Part shown: piece by piece, positions 17,167-26,307 of the stretch | Layout of the letters: every line of letters starts with the position of its first letter | Position numbering within the stretch: position 1 is the stretch's first letter | DNA from: an uncultured Oscillospiraceae bacterium | Lineage (GTDB): Bacteria > Bacillota > Clostridia > Oscillospirales > Oscillospiraceae | DNA length: 38,362 bases | Direction of reading: 5' to 3' | NCBI GenBank assembly: GCA_934659425.1 | Contig: CAKUHU010000012.1 | Location: 1 to 38,362 of the forward strand | Position numbers and translations under genes: made by a program | Notes under the pieces: generated by a model | The model's database searches: none | Told to the model about the DNA's origin: nothing | What the model saw: only the letters and a program-made list of their open reading frames with translations

Positions 17167-18243
17167 TTATACTCCGAACTTCTTTAAAATATCGCTGACT
17201 GTCACCGCTGCCATAAAAAGCATGAGACAGGCAAACCCAGCCGCACTGACATACCCTAAATATTGGGGATTCAATTTTTTCCGGGTAAATGCCGTGTATA
17301 TGCCGTTCACTGCCATGAAAAGGATCTGCCCTCCATCCAGCGCAGGAATGGGCAGCAGATTCATGACGGACAGGTTGATGGAGATAAAGGCCACAAATTC
17401 CAGGATACTCAGGAACGCACCGATAAAGCCTCCGGCTGCCGCACCTGCCTCTCCCACCTGGCCCACCATATCTACGATGCCGACAGGTCCGGACATGTCC
17501 CGCACTCCCACTGCACCGGTGATCAAATCGCCCAGGCTGATCCACACCAGCCGGACATAGTCGATGGCCTGATACCAGGCGTTTTTCAGCCGCAGGCCCA
17601 CCGCAGCCTCTTCCTCCACACCAATGCGGATGCCCCGCTTCTGCACCGTTTCCCCATTCTCATCGGTCAGCGTGCGCACCGGCATGGAAAAATCGTCCAT
17701 TGTCACATGGGTCCCATCCCGGACCACTTCCAGGTCTACCGTCTCCCCTGCCCGCCCCAAAAACAGCAGTGCATCGGAATTGGTGTAGATTCGATGGCCG
17801 TCCACCCGGTAGAGCCGGTCTCCCAGCAACAGCCCCTCCGCCGCCAGATCCTCCGCCCCGCTCAAATAGCCGGTGACCACAGGAGCCACAAAGCTTTTCG
17901 CCTGAGAGAAAAGAAGCAGGATGATCACAAGGCCGGTAAGGAAATTCATAAATACGCCGGCCAACAGAATAATCAACCGCTGCCACCACGGGCGGTTGGG
18001 GAAGGCTCGGGGATCATTGGACTTCCCTTCCTCCTCCCCTTCCATGGCGCAGAAGCCGCCAATGGGAAACAGGCGGAAGGAATAGTCGGTCTCCTTTCCC
18101 TTTTTATGGATCACCTGAGGGCCCATGCCGATGGCAAACTCATTGACCTTCACTCCGCACAGTTTAGCAGCAGCAAAATGACCAAATTCATGCAGGGCAA
18201 TGAGGATACCGAACATCAAGATTGCAATCAGAATATACAGCAT
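17167..18243 (-). CDS. rseP: Site-2 metalloprotease RseP
   Basis: This 358-residue intramembrane zinc protease of family M50 cleaves anti-sigma factors and signal-peptide remnants in the membrane. The zinc motif HEFGH is at residues 18-22 in the first transmembrane helix, and the second metal ligand motif is in MNLLPIPALDGG near the C-terminus. One PDZ domain lies between (about residues 115-190, with GAEDLAAEGLLLGDRLYRVDG). Further membrane segments are at about 93-112 and at the C-terminus. The conserved position between dxr and ispG matches many Firmicutes. Its substrate here is unknown. Confidence 0.95.
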   Translation of the reverse strand: MLYILIAILMFGILIALHEFGHFAAAKLCGVKVNEFAIGMGPQVIHKKGKETDYSFRLFPIGGFCAMEGEEEGKSNDPRAFPNRPWWQRLIILLAGVFMNFLTGLVIILLLFSQAKSFVAPVVTGYLSGAEDLAAEGLLLGDRLYRVDGHRIYTNSDALLFLGRAGETVDLEVVRDGTHVTMDDFSMPVRTLTDENGETVQKRGIRIGVEEEAAVGLRLKNAWYQAIDYVRLVWISLGDLITGAVGVRDMSGPVGIVDMVGQVGEAGAAAGGFIGAFLSILEFVAFISINLSVMNLLPIPALDGGQILFMAVNGIYTAFTRKKLNPQYLGYVSAAGFACLMLFMAAVTVSDILKKFGV

Positions 18244-18276
18244 AAATCAATCTCCTATGAGAGAATTTCCGTCCTT

Positions 18277-19410
18277 TCACTGAGCCGCTTCCCGGGCGGC
18301 GGCGTCCGCGGCCAGGACATCTTTCAAGGCTGGCTTCTGGACTACCGGAACACACTCCAGCGCCCTCTCCACCCGCCGCGGAATATCCCCAAAGCCGATC
18401 CTGCCCGCCAGGAAAGCCTCTACCGCAGACTCATTGGCACCATTCAATATGGCAGTGGAGGTGCCTCCAATCCGGGCGGCAGCCTTCGCCAACGCAAGGC
18501 AGGGGAAGTTTTCCTCATCCGGGGCGGAAAATGTAAGAGACGGGCAGGCAAATAGATCCAGCGGTTCAGCGGGTCCTGTGATCCGGGCCGGCCATGTAAG
18601 GGCATACTGGATCGGCAGACGCATATCCGCCGTGCCCAACTGCGCCAAGATGGCATTATCACAGTATTCCACCAACGAGTGAATGATACTCTCCCGATGG
18701 ATCACCACAGAAATTTTTCCCAGCGGCATCTCGTATAGCCGCATGGCCTCAATGACCTCCAGCCCCTTATTCATCATCGTGGCGGAATCCACCGTGATTT
18801 TCGCGCCCATAGACCAGTTGGGGTGACGGAGGGCTTGCTCCACTGTCACATACTCCATCTCCTCCCGGGTCTTTCCCCAGAAGGGGCCTCCTGACGCGGT
18901 GAGAATCAGACGTTTGACCTCTTTCCGGTCCCGACAGCCCTGGAGGGCCTGAAAAATCGCCGAGTGCTCTGAGTCCACCGGCACGATCTCGCCCCCGCAG
19001 CGCTTTGCCGTCTCCATCACCAGTTCACCGGCGCAGACCAGTGTCTCCTTGTTGGCCAAAGCCACCCGGCGCCCCATCTCCAGGGCTGCCAGGGTGGGAC
19101 GGAGGCCCACCATCCCCATGACGGCGGTGAGGACGATATCGGTATCCTCCTGTACAGCCGCCTCCAATAGCCCCTCCATGCCGGAGGCAACTTTGATCCC
19201 GGTGTCGGCCAGCTTGATTTTTAGGGTCTGCGCTGCCACCGGATCCATACATACCGCCAGCCGGGGGGAAAATTTACGGCACTGCTCCTCCAGCCGTTCT
19301 GCATTGCGGTTGGCAGTCAGGGCTGTGACGGTGAAGCCCAGCGCTTCGGCTACCTCTAAGGATTGCCGGCCAATAGAGCCCGTAGAGCCAAGAAGAGCGA
19401 TTTTTTTCAT
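18277..19410 (-). CDS. dxr: 1-deoxy-D-xylulose 5-phosphate reductoisomerase
   Basis: This 377-residue NADPH-dependent enzyme makes 2-C-methyl-D-erythritol 4-phosphate, the committed step of the MEP pathway and the target of fosmidomycin. The dinucleotide fold GSTGSIGRQSLEV is at residues 8-20. The metal and substrate motifs are VDSEHSAIFQALQG, TASGGPFWG and the flexible loop around HPNWSMGAKITVDSATMMNKGLEVIEA. It starts 4 bases after the cdsA stop. Motif set and length are complete. Confidence 0.97.
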   Translation of the reverse strand: MKKIALLGSTGSIGRQSLEVAEALGFTVTALTANRNAERLEEQCRKFSPRLAVCMDPVAAQTLKIKLADTGIKVASGMEGLLEAAVQEDTDIVLTAVMGMVGLRPTLAALEMGRRVALANKETLVCAGELVMETAKRCGGEIVPVDSEHSAIFQALQGCRDRKEVKRLILTASGGPFWGKTREEMEYVTVEQALRHPNWSMGAKITVDSATMMNKGLEVIEAMRLYEMPLGKISVVIHRESIIHSLVEYCDNAILAQLGTADMRLPIQYALTWPARITGPAEPLDLFACPSLTFSAPDEENFPCLALAKAAARIGGTSTAILNGANESAVEAFLAGRIGFGDIPRRVERALECVPVVQKPALKDVLAADAAAREAAQ

Positions 19411-19414
19411 GGAA

Positions 19415-20230
19415 CTATTTCACCACCGGAAAAATATAGATGAGCAGCTCAACCAGAGGGGCACAAAAGATCACGCTGTCGAACCGGTCCAGGATCCCTC
19501 CGTGGCCCGGCAGAATGTTGCCGAAGTCCTTGATGCCGTACTCTCGCTTGATATAGGAAAAGGACAAATCGCCCAACTGGGAAACCACACTGCCCAGCGC
19601 CCCGTAGACCGCCAAGGGAAGATACTGTATCCCTTCCAGATGAAAAAACACCTGGAAAACAAAGCCCGAAACCACGGCAGAGACCACAGCCCCCGCCAGC
19701 CCTCCTGCCGCCCCCTCCACCGTCTTCTTGGGAGACAGGTCAGGGGCAAGCTTGTGTTTGCCGAAAAGCATTCCGGCAAACAGGGCAAACGCATCCGACA
19801 AGAATGCGATCACAAAGGGCAGGATAATGAGGAACCTCCACTGCTCCATTTGTCGGATACGCAAAAAGGAGGAGAGAAAAAGAGGGATAAACACCGTCAA
19901 GAAAAAGGCGCCCCCCATTTTTTCCAAACCCACCCGTTTGTGGCTGCCGATGGCCTCACAAAATAGCAGGACCACATAGGCAAAAAGGCCCAGCAGCGCC
20001 AAGGTGGGTTGACGTCCATAATAGACCCAAAAGGGGATGGCCGCCGCCAAGACAATGGAATAGCCCGCGATCCGAAAATGCTTCAAAAAGTCAGTGGCCA
20101 CCAGAGCCTCATATATCGCAATGGCACTGATACATGCCAAGGCAATGGGCAGGGCAACCTCCGGCAGTACATAGATTACCAGCAGGATGACCGGGACAAA
20201 AACCACTGCCACCAAGACACGTTTTACCAC
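19415..20230 (-). CDS. cdsA: Phosphatidate cytidylyltransferase
   Basis: This 271-residue integral membrane enzyme makes CDP-diacylglycerol from phosphatidic acid and CTP, feeding all phospholipid synthesis. About seven or eight hydrophobic segments are visible. The signature runs from [13 protein letters not shown] (about residue 167) to the C-terminal metal-binding pattern [11 protein letters not shown] (about 243-253). It begins 2 bases after the uppS stop. The uppS-cdsA-dxr-rseP order is the classical arrangement. Confidence 0.95.
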   Translation of the reverse strand: MVKRVLVAVVFVPVILLVIYVLPEVALPIALACISAIAIYEALVATDFLKHFRIAGYSIVLAAAIPFWVYYGRQPTLALLGLFAYVVLLFCEAIGSHKRVGLEKMGGAFFLTVFIPLFLSSFLRIRQMEQWRFLIILPFVIAFLSDAFALFAGMLFGKHKLAPDLSPKKTVEGAAGGLAGAVVSAVVSGFVFQVFFHLEGIQYLPLAVYGALGSVVSQLGDLSFSYIKREYGIKDFGNILPGHGGILDRFDSVIFCAPLVELLIYIFPVVK

Positions 20231-20232
20231 GT

Positions 20233-20973
20233 TCAGATCCCTCCAAACCGACGGGAACGGCTTTGATAAACCGCCAGCGCCTTGCGAAGTTCCTCTTTAT
20301 TAAAGTCGGGCCAATTTACTCGGGTAAAATAGAACTCGGCGTAAGCCGACTGCCACAGCAGGAAGTTGGAGATGCGCTCCTCCCCGCTTGGCCGGATCAC
20401 CAGATCCGGATCCGGCACCCCGTCAGACCAGAGATAATAGGAAAAGTCCGTCTGCGTCAAATCTTCCGGCTTTTTCCTCCCCGCCGCGCAGTCGGCCGCA
20501 AAGGCACGAGCAGCTCGCAATATCTCGTCCCGGCCCCCATAGTTTAGACAAATATTTACCTGGCATCCTTCAAATTGGGCAGAACGCGCCTGTGTCTCCT
20601 CGCACAGCTGCCTCAATTCGGGGGTCAGCGGAGATAAGTCTCCAAAAAACCGGAAGCGGACCTTCTCCTTTTCCATGTCGGAAATGGCCTCTAAAAGATA
20701 CTTTTTCAGCAGTCCCATGATAGAGGAGACCTCTTCCGCCGGTCGTTTCCAGTTTTCTGTCGAAAAGGCATACACCGTCAAGTACGCAATACCGATCTCC
20801 CGGCAATAAGTTGCAATGGTGCGGAAGGTCTCCGCCCCTGCGGCGTGTCCCGCCGTTCGGGGGAGGCCGCGGCTCTTGGCCCACCTGCCGTTTCCATCCA
20901 TAATAATGGCCACATGGCAGGGCAGGCGGCTAAAATCCACCTTCGTCTCTTCTTTTTTCCCAAATAGAGGCAT
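20233..20973 (-). CDS. uppS: Isoprenyl (undecaprenyl) diphosphate synthase
   Basis: This 246-residue cis-prenyltransferase elongates farnesyl diphosphate with isopentenyl diphosphate to the C55 lipid carrier of cell-wall synthesis. Signature features are the catalytic Asp in [17 protein letters not shown] (about residues 24-40), [15 protein letters not shown], and the C-terminal [27 protein letters not shown]. The start is ATG at 20973. The gene is separated from frr by 82 bases that contain a perfect 16-bp hairpin. Confidence 0.96.
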   Translation of the reverse strand: MPLFGKKEETKVDFSRLPCHVAIIMDGNGRWAKSRGLPRTAGHAAGAETFRTIATYCREIGIAYLTVYAFSTENWKRPAEEVSSIMGLLKKYLLEAISDMEKEKVRFRFFGDLSPLTPELRQLCEETQARSAQFEGCQVNICLNYGGRDEILRAARAFAADCAAGRKKPEDLTQTDFSYYLWSDGVPDPDLVIRPSGEERISNFLLWQSAYAEFYFTRVNWPDFNKEELRKALAVYQSRSRRFGGI

Positions 20974-20996
20974 GGAGCTCCCCCGTTTCTACAGCA

Positions 20997-21031
20997 ACAG
21001 ATTTCCCGCCGGTTCCCGGCGGGAAATCTGT
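20997..21031. other. Perfect 16-bp hairpin between frr and uppS
   Basis: ACAGATTTCCCGCCGG (20997-21012) is the exact reverse complement of 21016-21031, with a 3-base loop (TTC). No T-run follows on either strand, so it does not look like a normal intrinsic terminator. It may be a factor-dependent or weak terminator, an RNase processing site or a stabiliser that sets the frr/uppS ratio. Confidence 0.8.
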
Positions 21032-21055
21032 ATCAAATCTTGGTTGGCCGCAAAC

Positions 21056-21610
21056 TTACACCGCCATCAGTTCCTTTTCCTTTTTGGCGCACAGCTCATC
21101 AATCTGCTTGCAGAACTTGTCTGTCAGATCTTGAAGCTCTTTTTCGCAGTCCTTCCGGTCATCCTCTGTCATTTCACCCTTCTTTTCCTCGCCCTTCAGC
21201 TTATCCATGGCATCCCGGCGAATATTGCGGATGGCCACCTTTCCGTTTTCCGCGTATTTCTTCACCTGCTTGGTCAGGTCCTTACGCCGCTCCTCCGTGA
21301 GCTGGGGGAAGAGAAGGCGGATCACTTTCCCGTCATTTTGGGGATTGATCCCCAAATCAGAAGTCTGAATTGCTTTCTCGATCGCCTTGAGCAGAGAACC
21401 ATCCCAGGGCTGGATCATCAGGCTCCGGGGATCGGGAGAAGAAATCGTGGCCACCTGGTTGATGGGGGTAGCGGTCCCGTAATAATCCACCGCGATCTTG
21501 TCCAACACAGAGGCATTGGCCCGGCCCGCACGGACAGAAGCAAAATCACCGGTCACCACATCGACGGTCTTTTGCATCTTTTCACTAAATTCCCGATTAA
21601 AGTCCTGCAT
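21056..21610 (-). CDS. frr: Ribosome recycling factor
   Basis: This 184-residue protein splits post-termination ribosomes together with EF-G. The family features are the N-terminal helix with DVVTGDFASVRAGRANASVLDKI, the head domain (YYGTATPINQVATISSPDPRSLMIQPWD), and the long C-terminal helices with RKDLTKQVKKYAENGKVAIRNIRR and a Lys/Glu-rich end. Length is exactly family-typical. It starts one base after the pyrH stop, so the pair is coupled. Confidence 0.97.
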   Translation of the reverse strand: MQDFNREFSEKMQKTVDVVTGDFASVRAGRANASVLDKIAVDYYGTATPINQVATISSPDPRSLMIQPWDGSLLKAIEKAIQTSDLGINPQNDGKVIRLLFPQLTEERRKDLTKQVKKYAENGKVAIRNIRRDAMDKLKGEEKKGEMTEDDRKDCEKELQDLTDKFCKQIDELCAKKEKELMAV

Positions 21611-21611
21611 T

Positions 21612-22334
21612 TCACTTTACCTCCTTGATGAGTGTTCCGATCTTTTCTCCCATGACTACCCGGTAGATGTTTTCCGGATCTTTGAGTGCAAAGAGCATCA
21701 CTGGGATCTTGTTGTCCATAGATAGAGACGTGGCAGTGGAGTCCATGACCTGCAAATGCTTTGCAAGCACTTCATCATAGGTAATGGCATCATATTTCAC
21801 CGCGTCAGCATCCTTTTTCGGGTCAGCTGAATATACGCCGTCAATGTTTTTGGCCAGGAGGATCACATCAGCGTCGATCTCCGCGGCGCGAAGGACTGCG
21901 GCGGTATCCGTAGAGAAAAAGGGATTGCCGGTCCCACAGCCAAAAATGACCACTCTCCCCTTCTCCAGATGTCGGATGGCACGGGAGCGGATGTACGGTT
22001 CCGCAATGGCGCGCATCTCGATGGCAGTCTGGACCCGGACCTCTACTCCATACTGCTCTAAAACATCGGCCACTGCCAGACAATTCAGCGTGGTGGCCAG
22101 CATACCCATGTGGTCGGCACGGGTGCGCTCCATCCGGTCGCCTCCGTCCTTTACGCCCCGCCAGAAATTTCCTCCTCCTACTACTACGCCCACCTGGACG
22201 CCCGCTTGGACACATTTTTTTATGACTCCGCAAACCTGACCAATCACATCGAAGTCCAAGCCCCGTCCGGCATCGCCCGCCAAGGCCTCTCCACTAATCT
22301 TCAGCAGAATCCTATGATAAACCGGGTTTGACAT
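21612..22334 (-). CDS. pyrH: UMP kinase
   Basis: This 240-residue hexameric kinase of the amino-acid-kinase fold phosphorylates UMP to UDP. Motifs are [12 protein letters not shown] (residues 10-21), [11 protein letters not shown], the acceptor-binding region [19 protein letters not shown], and [20 protein letters not shown] with [13 protein letters not shown]. It is the first gene of the long minus-strand block. AAAGGGGTG precedes the ATG at 22334. rpsB and tsf, which usually precede pyrH, are not upstream here; instead there is an AT-rich gap and a decayed gene. Confidence 0.97.
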   Translation of the reverse strand: MSNPVYHRILLKISGEALAGDAGRGLDFDVIGQVCGVIKKCVQAGVQVGVVVGGGNFWRGVKDGGDRMERTRADHMGMLATTLNCLAVADVLEQYGVEVRVQTAIEMRAIAEPYIRSRAIRHLEKGRVVIFGCGTGNPFFSTDTAAVLRAAEIDADVILLAKNIDGVYSADPKKDADAVKYDAITYDEVLAKHLQVMDSTATSLSMDNKIPVMLFALKDPENIYRVVMGEKIGTLIKEVK

Positions 22335-22580
22335 GATGACACCCCTTTAACAGATATTAAAATTTTACTGGGTATTTTTTATTTTAATATAGTTTTCCAA
22401 TTTTGCATAGAGGGAGAACCAAAGTTTTTGCAAATTGTTTGCTTCCGAAAAGTTCTTTTCCTTTACATGTATCCGAAATTTTTATCCTCTCACCGGGCGT
22501 TGAAATGTACCCATCCATATGTTAAAATATGGTCTCTATGACTCAGCAATCAACCGGCTCAAAGGGGTGGATTCAATAGA
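22335..22580. other. AT-rich gap upstream of pyrH without a recognised gene
   Basis: This 246-base stretch must hold the promoter of the pyrH block (minus). TATTAA-like boxes are present around 22385-22395, but I find no convincing -35/-10 pair. No ORF or RNA gene is seen. Confidence 0.4.
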
Positions 22581-22741
22581 ATAGGTATCTATTTTTACGG
22601 CTGTATGACTTTGGATGGTTATCTTGCCGATGGGTCACACAGCTTAGACTGGCTCCATCAGACCGCCCCGTGGAAGAAACAGATTACAAATATTTTTATG
22701 CCCGCATGGATATCACCACCGCGGGAAAAAGAACATTATGA
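22581..22741 (+). pseudogene. Decayed dihydrofolate reductase-family (RibD C-terminal-like) gene
   Basis: Reading from an ATA at 22581, where GGGGTGG lies at ribosome-binding-site distance, gives GIYFYGCMTLDGYLADGSHSL and then DWLHQ, the N-terminus of the dihydrofolate-reductase/RibD-C-like family. At about 22660 the homology continues one frame over as VEETDYKYFYARMDITTAGK and then RTL up to a TGA at 22741, matching the family's next block (xETDYxxFYxxxDxxxxGRxTY). So there is a likely lost start (ATG to ATA), a frameshift and a missing C-terminal two thirds. Downstream sequence to 22811 is open in the first frame but shows no family match. Identification is by remembered family pattern. Confidence 0.7.
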
Positions 22742-22906
22742 GATCAAAAGGGCAAGAGAGCCCCCAATTTTTCTGAAAACGGTCAAAAATACGGACAATT
22801 TGCAGAGATGACCTATCAAAAAGAGTAAAATGGGTTTTGCTTTTTTCGCTGCAGGTACAGAATAACTCAAAATCATTTTGAAAAAAGAAAGGATGATACG
22901 GCAGCT

Positions 22907-23749
22907 ATGTCCATCAAAATCACCACTGACAGTACCGCCGACTTTGCCCCCGGGCAATCAGAGCGCTTTGGAATCGAGGTTCTCCCGCTGACCATCAATT
23001 TAAACGGCAAGGGCTACATTGATGGCAAAGAGATCACTCCTTCCGATATATTCCGTCATGTGGATGCCGGTGGAGACCTCCCCCAGACCTCCGCGGTGAG
23101 TGTGCTGGAATTCCAAGAGTGCTTCCAGCGCCTCTCCCCCTTACATGAGGCGGTCATCAATGTGGACATTGCTTCCAAAATGTCCGCCTGTTATCAGAAC
23201 GCCTGTATTGCCGCCCGGGATTTTGACAACGTCTATGTGATCGACTCCGGCTCCCTCTCCGCGGGCCAAGGCCTGGTCGCCATCGCCGGAGCGGAGGCCG
23301 CCCAGTCAGGGATGTCCCCCAAGGAAGTGGTGGCCTACATGAAGGAATACGCCTCTAAGGTAGAGACCACCTTTATCTTGGATCGGCTGGATTACCTCGC
23401 CAAGGGCGGACGCTGCTCCTCGGTGATAGCCCTGGGAGCTAATCTATTGAAGCTCAAGCCCTGCATCGGGACAAAAGACGGGGAGCTGACCGTGGGCAAA
23501 AAATACCGCGGAGCCTTCACCAAGGCGCTGTGTGACTATGCCAGGGACCGTATTGCAACCCGGGATGACATTGATCTGCGCCGCTGTATCGTGGCGCACC
23601 CTGACGCTCCCCGGGAGGCCATCGAGGCTGTGATGGAGGAACTCCCCAAGTACGCCCCCTTTGAAGAGATTTTAGAGGCACGTGCCCACTGCACCGTATC
23701 CAGTCATTGCGGCCCCGCCACCGTAGGCATCATGTTTGCCCGGAAATAG
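22907..23749 (+). CDS. DegV family fatty-acid-binding protein
   Basis: This 280-residue DegV/FakB-type protein belongs to a family that binds a fatty acid and presents it to the kinase FakA for phosphorylation, allowing use of exogenous fatty acids. Visible features are the N-terminal ITTDSTADF (about residues 4-12), the DGKEITPSDIF segment, the loop LPQTSAVSVLEF with the ligand-contacting TS, VYVIDSGSLSAGQGLV, and the C-terminal SSHCGPATVGIMF. Length is typical. AAAGGATG precedes the ATG. No fakA is in this window. The terminator after it is shared with the convergent operon. Confidence 0.93.
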   Translation: MSIKITTDSTADFAPGQSERFGIEVLPLTINLNGKGYIDGKEITPSDIFRHVDAGGDLPQTSAVSVLEFQECFQRLSPLHEAVINVDIASKMSACYQNACIAARDFDNVYVIDSGSLSAGQGLVAIAGAEAAQSGMSPKEVVAYMKEYASKVETTFILDRLDYLAKGGRCSSVIALGANLLKLKPCIGTKDGELTVGKKYRGAFTKALCDYARDRIATRDDIDLRRCIVAHPDAPREAIEAVMEELPKYAPFEEILEARAHCTVSSHCGPATVGIMFARK

Positions 23750-23796
23750 ATCTGAACGGCTGAAAACGTCTGATACCCTCTGGAAGATTCTTGATA

Positions 23797-23842
23797 AAAA
23801 CGGGTGCCCTGTATCTTGAAACAGATACAGGGCACCCGTTTT
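23797..23842. terminator. Bidirectional terminator between degV-type gene and hydroxyacid dehydrogenase
   Basis: A 20-bp perfect stem (23797-23816 with 23823-23842) has a 6-base loop. The arms begin with AAAA and end with TTTT, which gives T-runs on both strands. It is a shared terminator for two convergent units. Confidence 0.92.
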
Positions 23843-23850
23843 CTCTCCCT

Positions 23851-24810
23851 TTATACCACTTTATTCTGCTCTTTTAAGCGATGATGGATAAAATCCACCA
23901 CATTTTCCGCCGCGGACTCCCGCATGCGGCTGAACGTCTCCTCTGTATATACCGCTGTATGGGGCGTCAGCAGCGCATTTTTACAGGAGATCAGCGGGGA
24001 ATCTGTGCACGGCTCTTTATCAAATACGTCTATCGCGGCCCCTGCGATGACGCCCTCATCCAGCGCCCGCTTCAAGTCCGCCTCCAACACGATATTTCCC
24101 CGGGCAATATTCATCAGGATAGCGCTTTTTTTCATTTTACATATGGTCTCATAGTTGAACATGCCGTTGGTCTCTGGGGTCAGCGGCACATTGATGGAAA
24201 CATAATCGCTGCTCGCCAAAAGCGAATCCAGCGGGGCATAAGACACGTTGAATTCTGGCTCCCACTCCGGCCGCGGATGCCGGCAGTAATACATCACTTT
24301 CATGTCCAAGGCAATGGCCCTTCGGGCGATCTCCTGACCGATCCCACCAAAGCCCACCAATCCGAGGGTCATCCCCTTCGCGCCGGGGACCAGATTCCGT
24401 TTCCACTCCCCCCGGTGCATATACTCATTCTGCAGGTCGATCCTCCTGGCAAAATACAGAATATAGGCAATCACATGCTCTGCCACCGTGCCCTCCACGG
24501 CACCCACCGTACGGCAGAGGGTCACGCCATATTCCCTGCAGGCATCCACATCTACATTGTTATAGCCGATCCCGCTTCTGGAGATCAGTTTCAGCTTGGG
24601 ACATCTGCGGATGGTGTCTCGGCTGTACGGTTCGACCCCTGCCACCACGATGTCCGCGTCCTTCGCCAGCTCCCAGATCCTTTCTTCCTCCACATTGATG
24701 CCGAGAGTCAAGTCGGAATAGTCAACAATCTCCGCCCCGGTCTTCTTCAAAATCTCCAGGGCGCTCTGGTCATAATCAGAAAAATTCCTTGCAGTAATTA
24801 CAATCTTCAT
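23851..24810 (-). CDS. D-2-hydroxyacid dehydrogenase (phosphoglycerate dehydrogenase-like)
   Basis: This is an NAD-dependent D-isomer-specific 2-hydroxyacid dehydrogenase of 319 residues. The ATG at 24810 (MKIVITARNF) is preferred over the upstream TTG because GAGGG lies 8 bases before it. The Rossmann motif is LGLVGFGGIGQEIARRA (about residues 143-159). The catalytic set is Arg in MNIARGNIV, Glu in IDVFDKEP and His in LTPHTAVYTEE. No ACT regulatory domain follows, so it is a short form. It could be SerA-like or act on another 2-hydroxyacid. It is the third gene after DUF951 and hisC. Confidence 0.88.
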   Translation of the reverse strand: MKIVITARNFSDYDQSALEILKKTGAEIVDYSDLTLGINVEEERIWELAKDADIVVAGVEPYSRDTIRRCPKLKLISRSGIGYNNVDVDACREYGVTLCRTVGAVEGTVAEHVIAYILYFARRIDLQNEYMHRGEWKRNLVPGAKGMTLGLVGFGGIGQEIARRAIALDMKVMYYCRHPRPEWEPEFNVSYAPLDSLLASSDYVSINVPLTPETNGMFNYETICKMKKSAILMNIARGNIVLEADLKRALDEGVIAGAAIDVFDKEPCTDSPLISCKNALLTPHTAVYTEETFSRMRESAAENVVDFIHHRLKEQNKVV

Positions 24811-24912
24811 CCCTGCATCCCTCAATTTTCCCAATTTTTTGTCATTTCCGGTCTGCCTGCCTCCTGCGCCGGGATCTATCGCATCCTTTGGAAGAACTGC
24901 CGCCGAACTGCC

Positions 24913-25977
24913 TCAGGCGTTTTCCCGGATGATCTCCCCCAGCGCCTGGTACAGCTTTTCCATCTCTTCCTTTGTCCCTACCGTAATGCGCAGATAATTG
25001 CTGATTCTGGGCTCATCCCAGCGGCGCACCAGAATGTCCCGCTCCCGCAAACCATCCTGCAGCGTCTTGGCAGAAACCTTTTCGTGGGTCACAAACAGGA
25101 AATTGGTGGCCGAATCACAGACGGAAAAGCCCAGCGCACGCATATTATTGATGGCCTGAGACCTGGTATTGATGATCTTCGCGGTGGTCGCCCGGAAGTA
25201 GTCCTCATCCCGGATGGCTCCCAGGGCTCCTGCCTGGGCCAGGCGGTCCACAGGATAGGAGTTGAAGGAATTCTTCACTGTATTCAGCCCCGCGATCAGC
25301 TCCGCATTTCCCACGGCATATCCTACCCGCAATCCCGCCAGAGAGCGGCTCTTGGAGAAGGTGCGCACCACCAAAAGATTGGGGTAGCTGTTTATTAACT
25401 CTACCGCAGAGCGGGTGGCAAAATCTATGTAAGCCTCGTCCACGATGACCACGCTGTCCTTGTTGGCCTCAATAATGGAGCGCAGGTCACAGAAATCCAT
25501 CTCCCGCCCCGTGGGGGCGTTGGGATTGGCCAGCACGATGCCGCCTCCCGGCTCCAGGAAGGGTTCAATGGGAAGGGAGAAATTTTCATCCAGAGGGATC
25601 CTCCGATAGCTCAGGCCATGAAAATCGGCAAAGATCGGGTAAAAGGTATAGGTGATGTCGGCAAAACGGATGGGCTGATCCGGATCAAAGAAGGCTTGGA
25701 AAGACAGCGCCAGCACCTCGTCGGAGCCATTGCCCACAAAAACCTGCTCTGCCTTCACATCCAAGGCCTGGCCAATGGCCTTCCGCAAATCGGCACACTC
25801 CGGGTCTGGATAGAGCCTCAAATCCTCCATCGCCGCCTTGATGGATTTCAATACCAGCGGGGACGGGGGATAAGGATTTTCATTGGTATTCAGTCGGATC
25901 GTCCTGCGCCCCTTTACCTGTTCGCCGGGGACGTAGGGGGTCAGCTCCCGGCAGCGCTTGCTCCACAGCTCTTTCAT
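24913..25977 (-). CDS. hisC: Histidinol-phosphate aminotransferase-like enzyme
   Basis: This 354-residue fold-type I PLP enzyme has family landmarks RLNTNENPYPPSP (about residues 28-40), VGNGSDEVLALSFQ, LANPNAPTGREM, VIVDEAYIDF and the PLP lysine in RTFSKSRSLAGLRVGYAVG. The complete motif set fits HisC, which transaminates imidazole-acetol phosphate with glutamate. No other his genes are nearby. Orphan HisC paralogs may act on aromatic or other amino acids, so the exact substrate is open. The start ATG overlaps the DUF951 stop and is preceded by AAGGAGAAAGA. Confidence 0.9.
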   Translation of the reverse strand: MKELWSKRCRELTPYVPGEQVKGRRTIRLNTNENPYPPSPLVLKSIKAAMEDLRLYPDPECADLRKAIGQALDVKAEQVFVGNGSDEVLALSFQAFFDPDQPIRFADITYTFYPIFADFHGLSYRRIPLDENFSLPIEPFLEPGGGIVLANPNAPTGREMDFCDLRSIIEANKDSVVIVDEAYIDFATRSAVELINSYPNLLVVRTFSKSRSLAGLRVGYAVGNAELIAGLNTVKNSFNSYPVDRLAQAGALGAIRDEDYFRATTAKIINTRSQAINNMRALGFSVCDSATNFLFVTHEKVSAKTLQDGLRERDILVRRWDEPRISNYLRITVGTKEEMEKLYQALGEIIRENA

Positions 25978-26168
25978 TGGTCTTTCTCCTTAACTCTCAT
26001 CACTTTTTTAATGCTTTTTTCTGCCTTGGCCCGGGGGACCATTAACTCATGGCCGCACCCCTGGCATCGGAGCTTGAAATCCATCCCCACCCGCAGCACC
26101 AACCATTGGTGACTGCCGCAGGGGTGCGCTTTTTTCAGCTCCAGCACATCACCTACACCGATATCCAA
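25974..26168 (-). CDS. DUF951 family small protein
   Basis: This 64-residue protein matches the DUF951 pattern (DIGVGDVLELKKAHPCGSHQW, then GMDFKLRCQGCGHELMVPR). It has a Cys in HPCG and a CxxC pair, suggesting metal binding. The function of the family is unknown; it is widespread in Firmicutes and often lies next to replication or translation genes. The start is TTG at 26168, supported by AGGGGG 7 bases upstream. It heads the operon DUF951-hisC-dehydrogenase, with a 4-base overlap into hisC. Confidence 0.93.
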   Translation of the reverse strand: MDIGVGDVLELKKAHPCGSHQWLVLRVGMDFKLRCQGCGHELMVPRAKAEKSIKKVMRVKEKDQ

Positions 26169-26212
26169 ACCGTTTCCCCCTCTTCATCCAAGCTCTGGAA
26201 AAATCTTTCTCT

Positions 26213-26241
26213 ATTATAAAAGCCCTTTTTCCCTCTGTCAA
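26213..26241 (-). promoter_or_regulatory. Consensus sigma-A promoter of the DUF951-hisC operon
   Basis: On the minus strand TTGACA (26236-26241) and TATAAT (26213-26218) are both perfect, with a 17-base spacer, and lie 44 bases before the TTG start. It is the best promoter match I found in the window. Confidence 0.9.
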
Positions 26242-26307
26242 TTCAAGTTGTCCCTTTGCATATCATATTCCATCCTGAAAACAACGTAGGTAAGCAGAAA
26301 GGATTTG

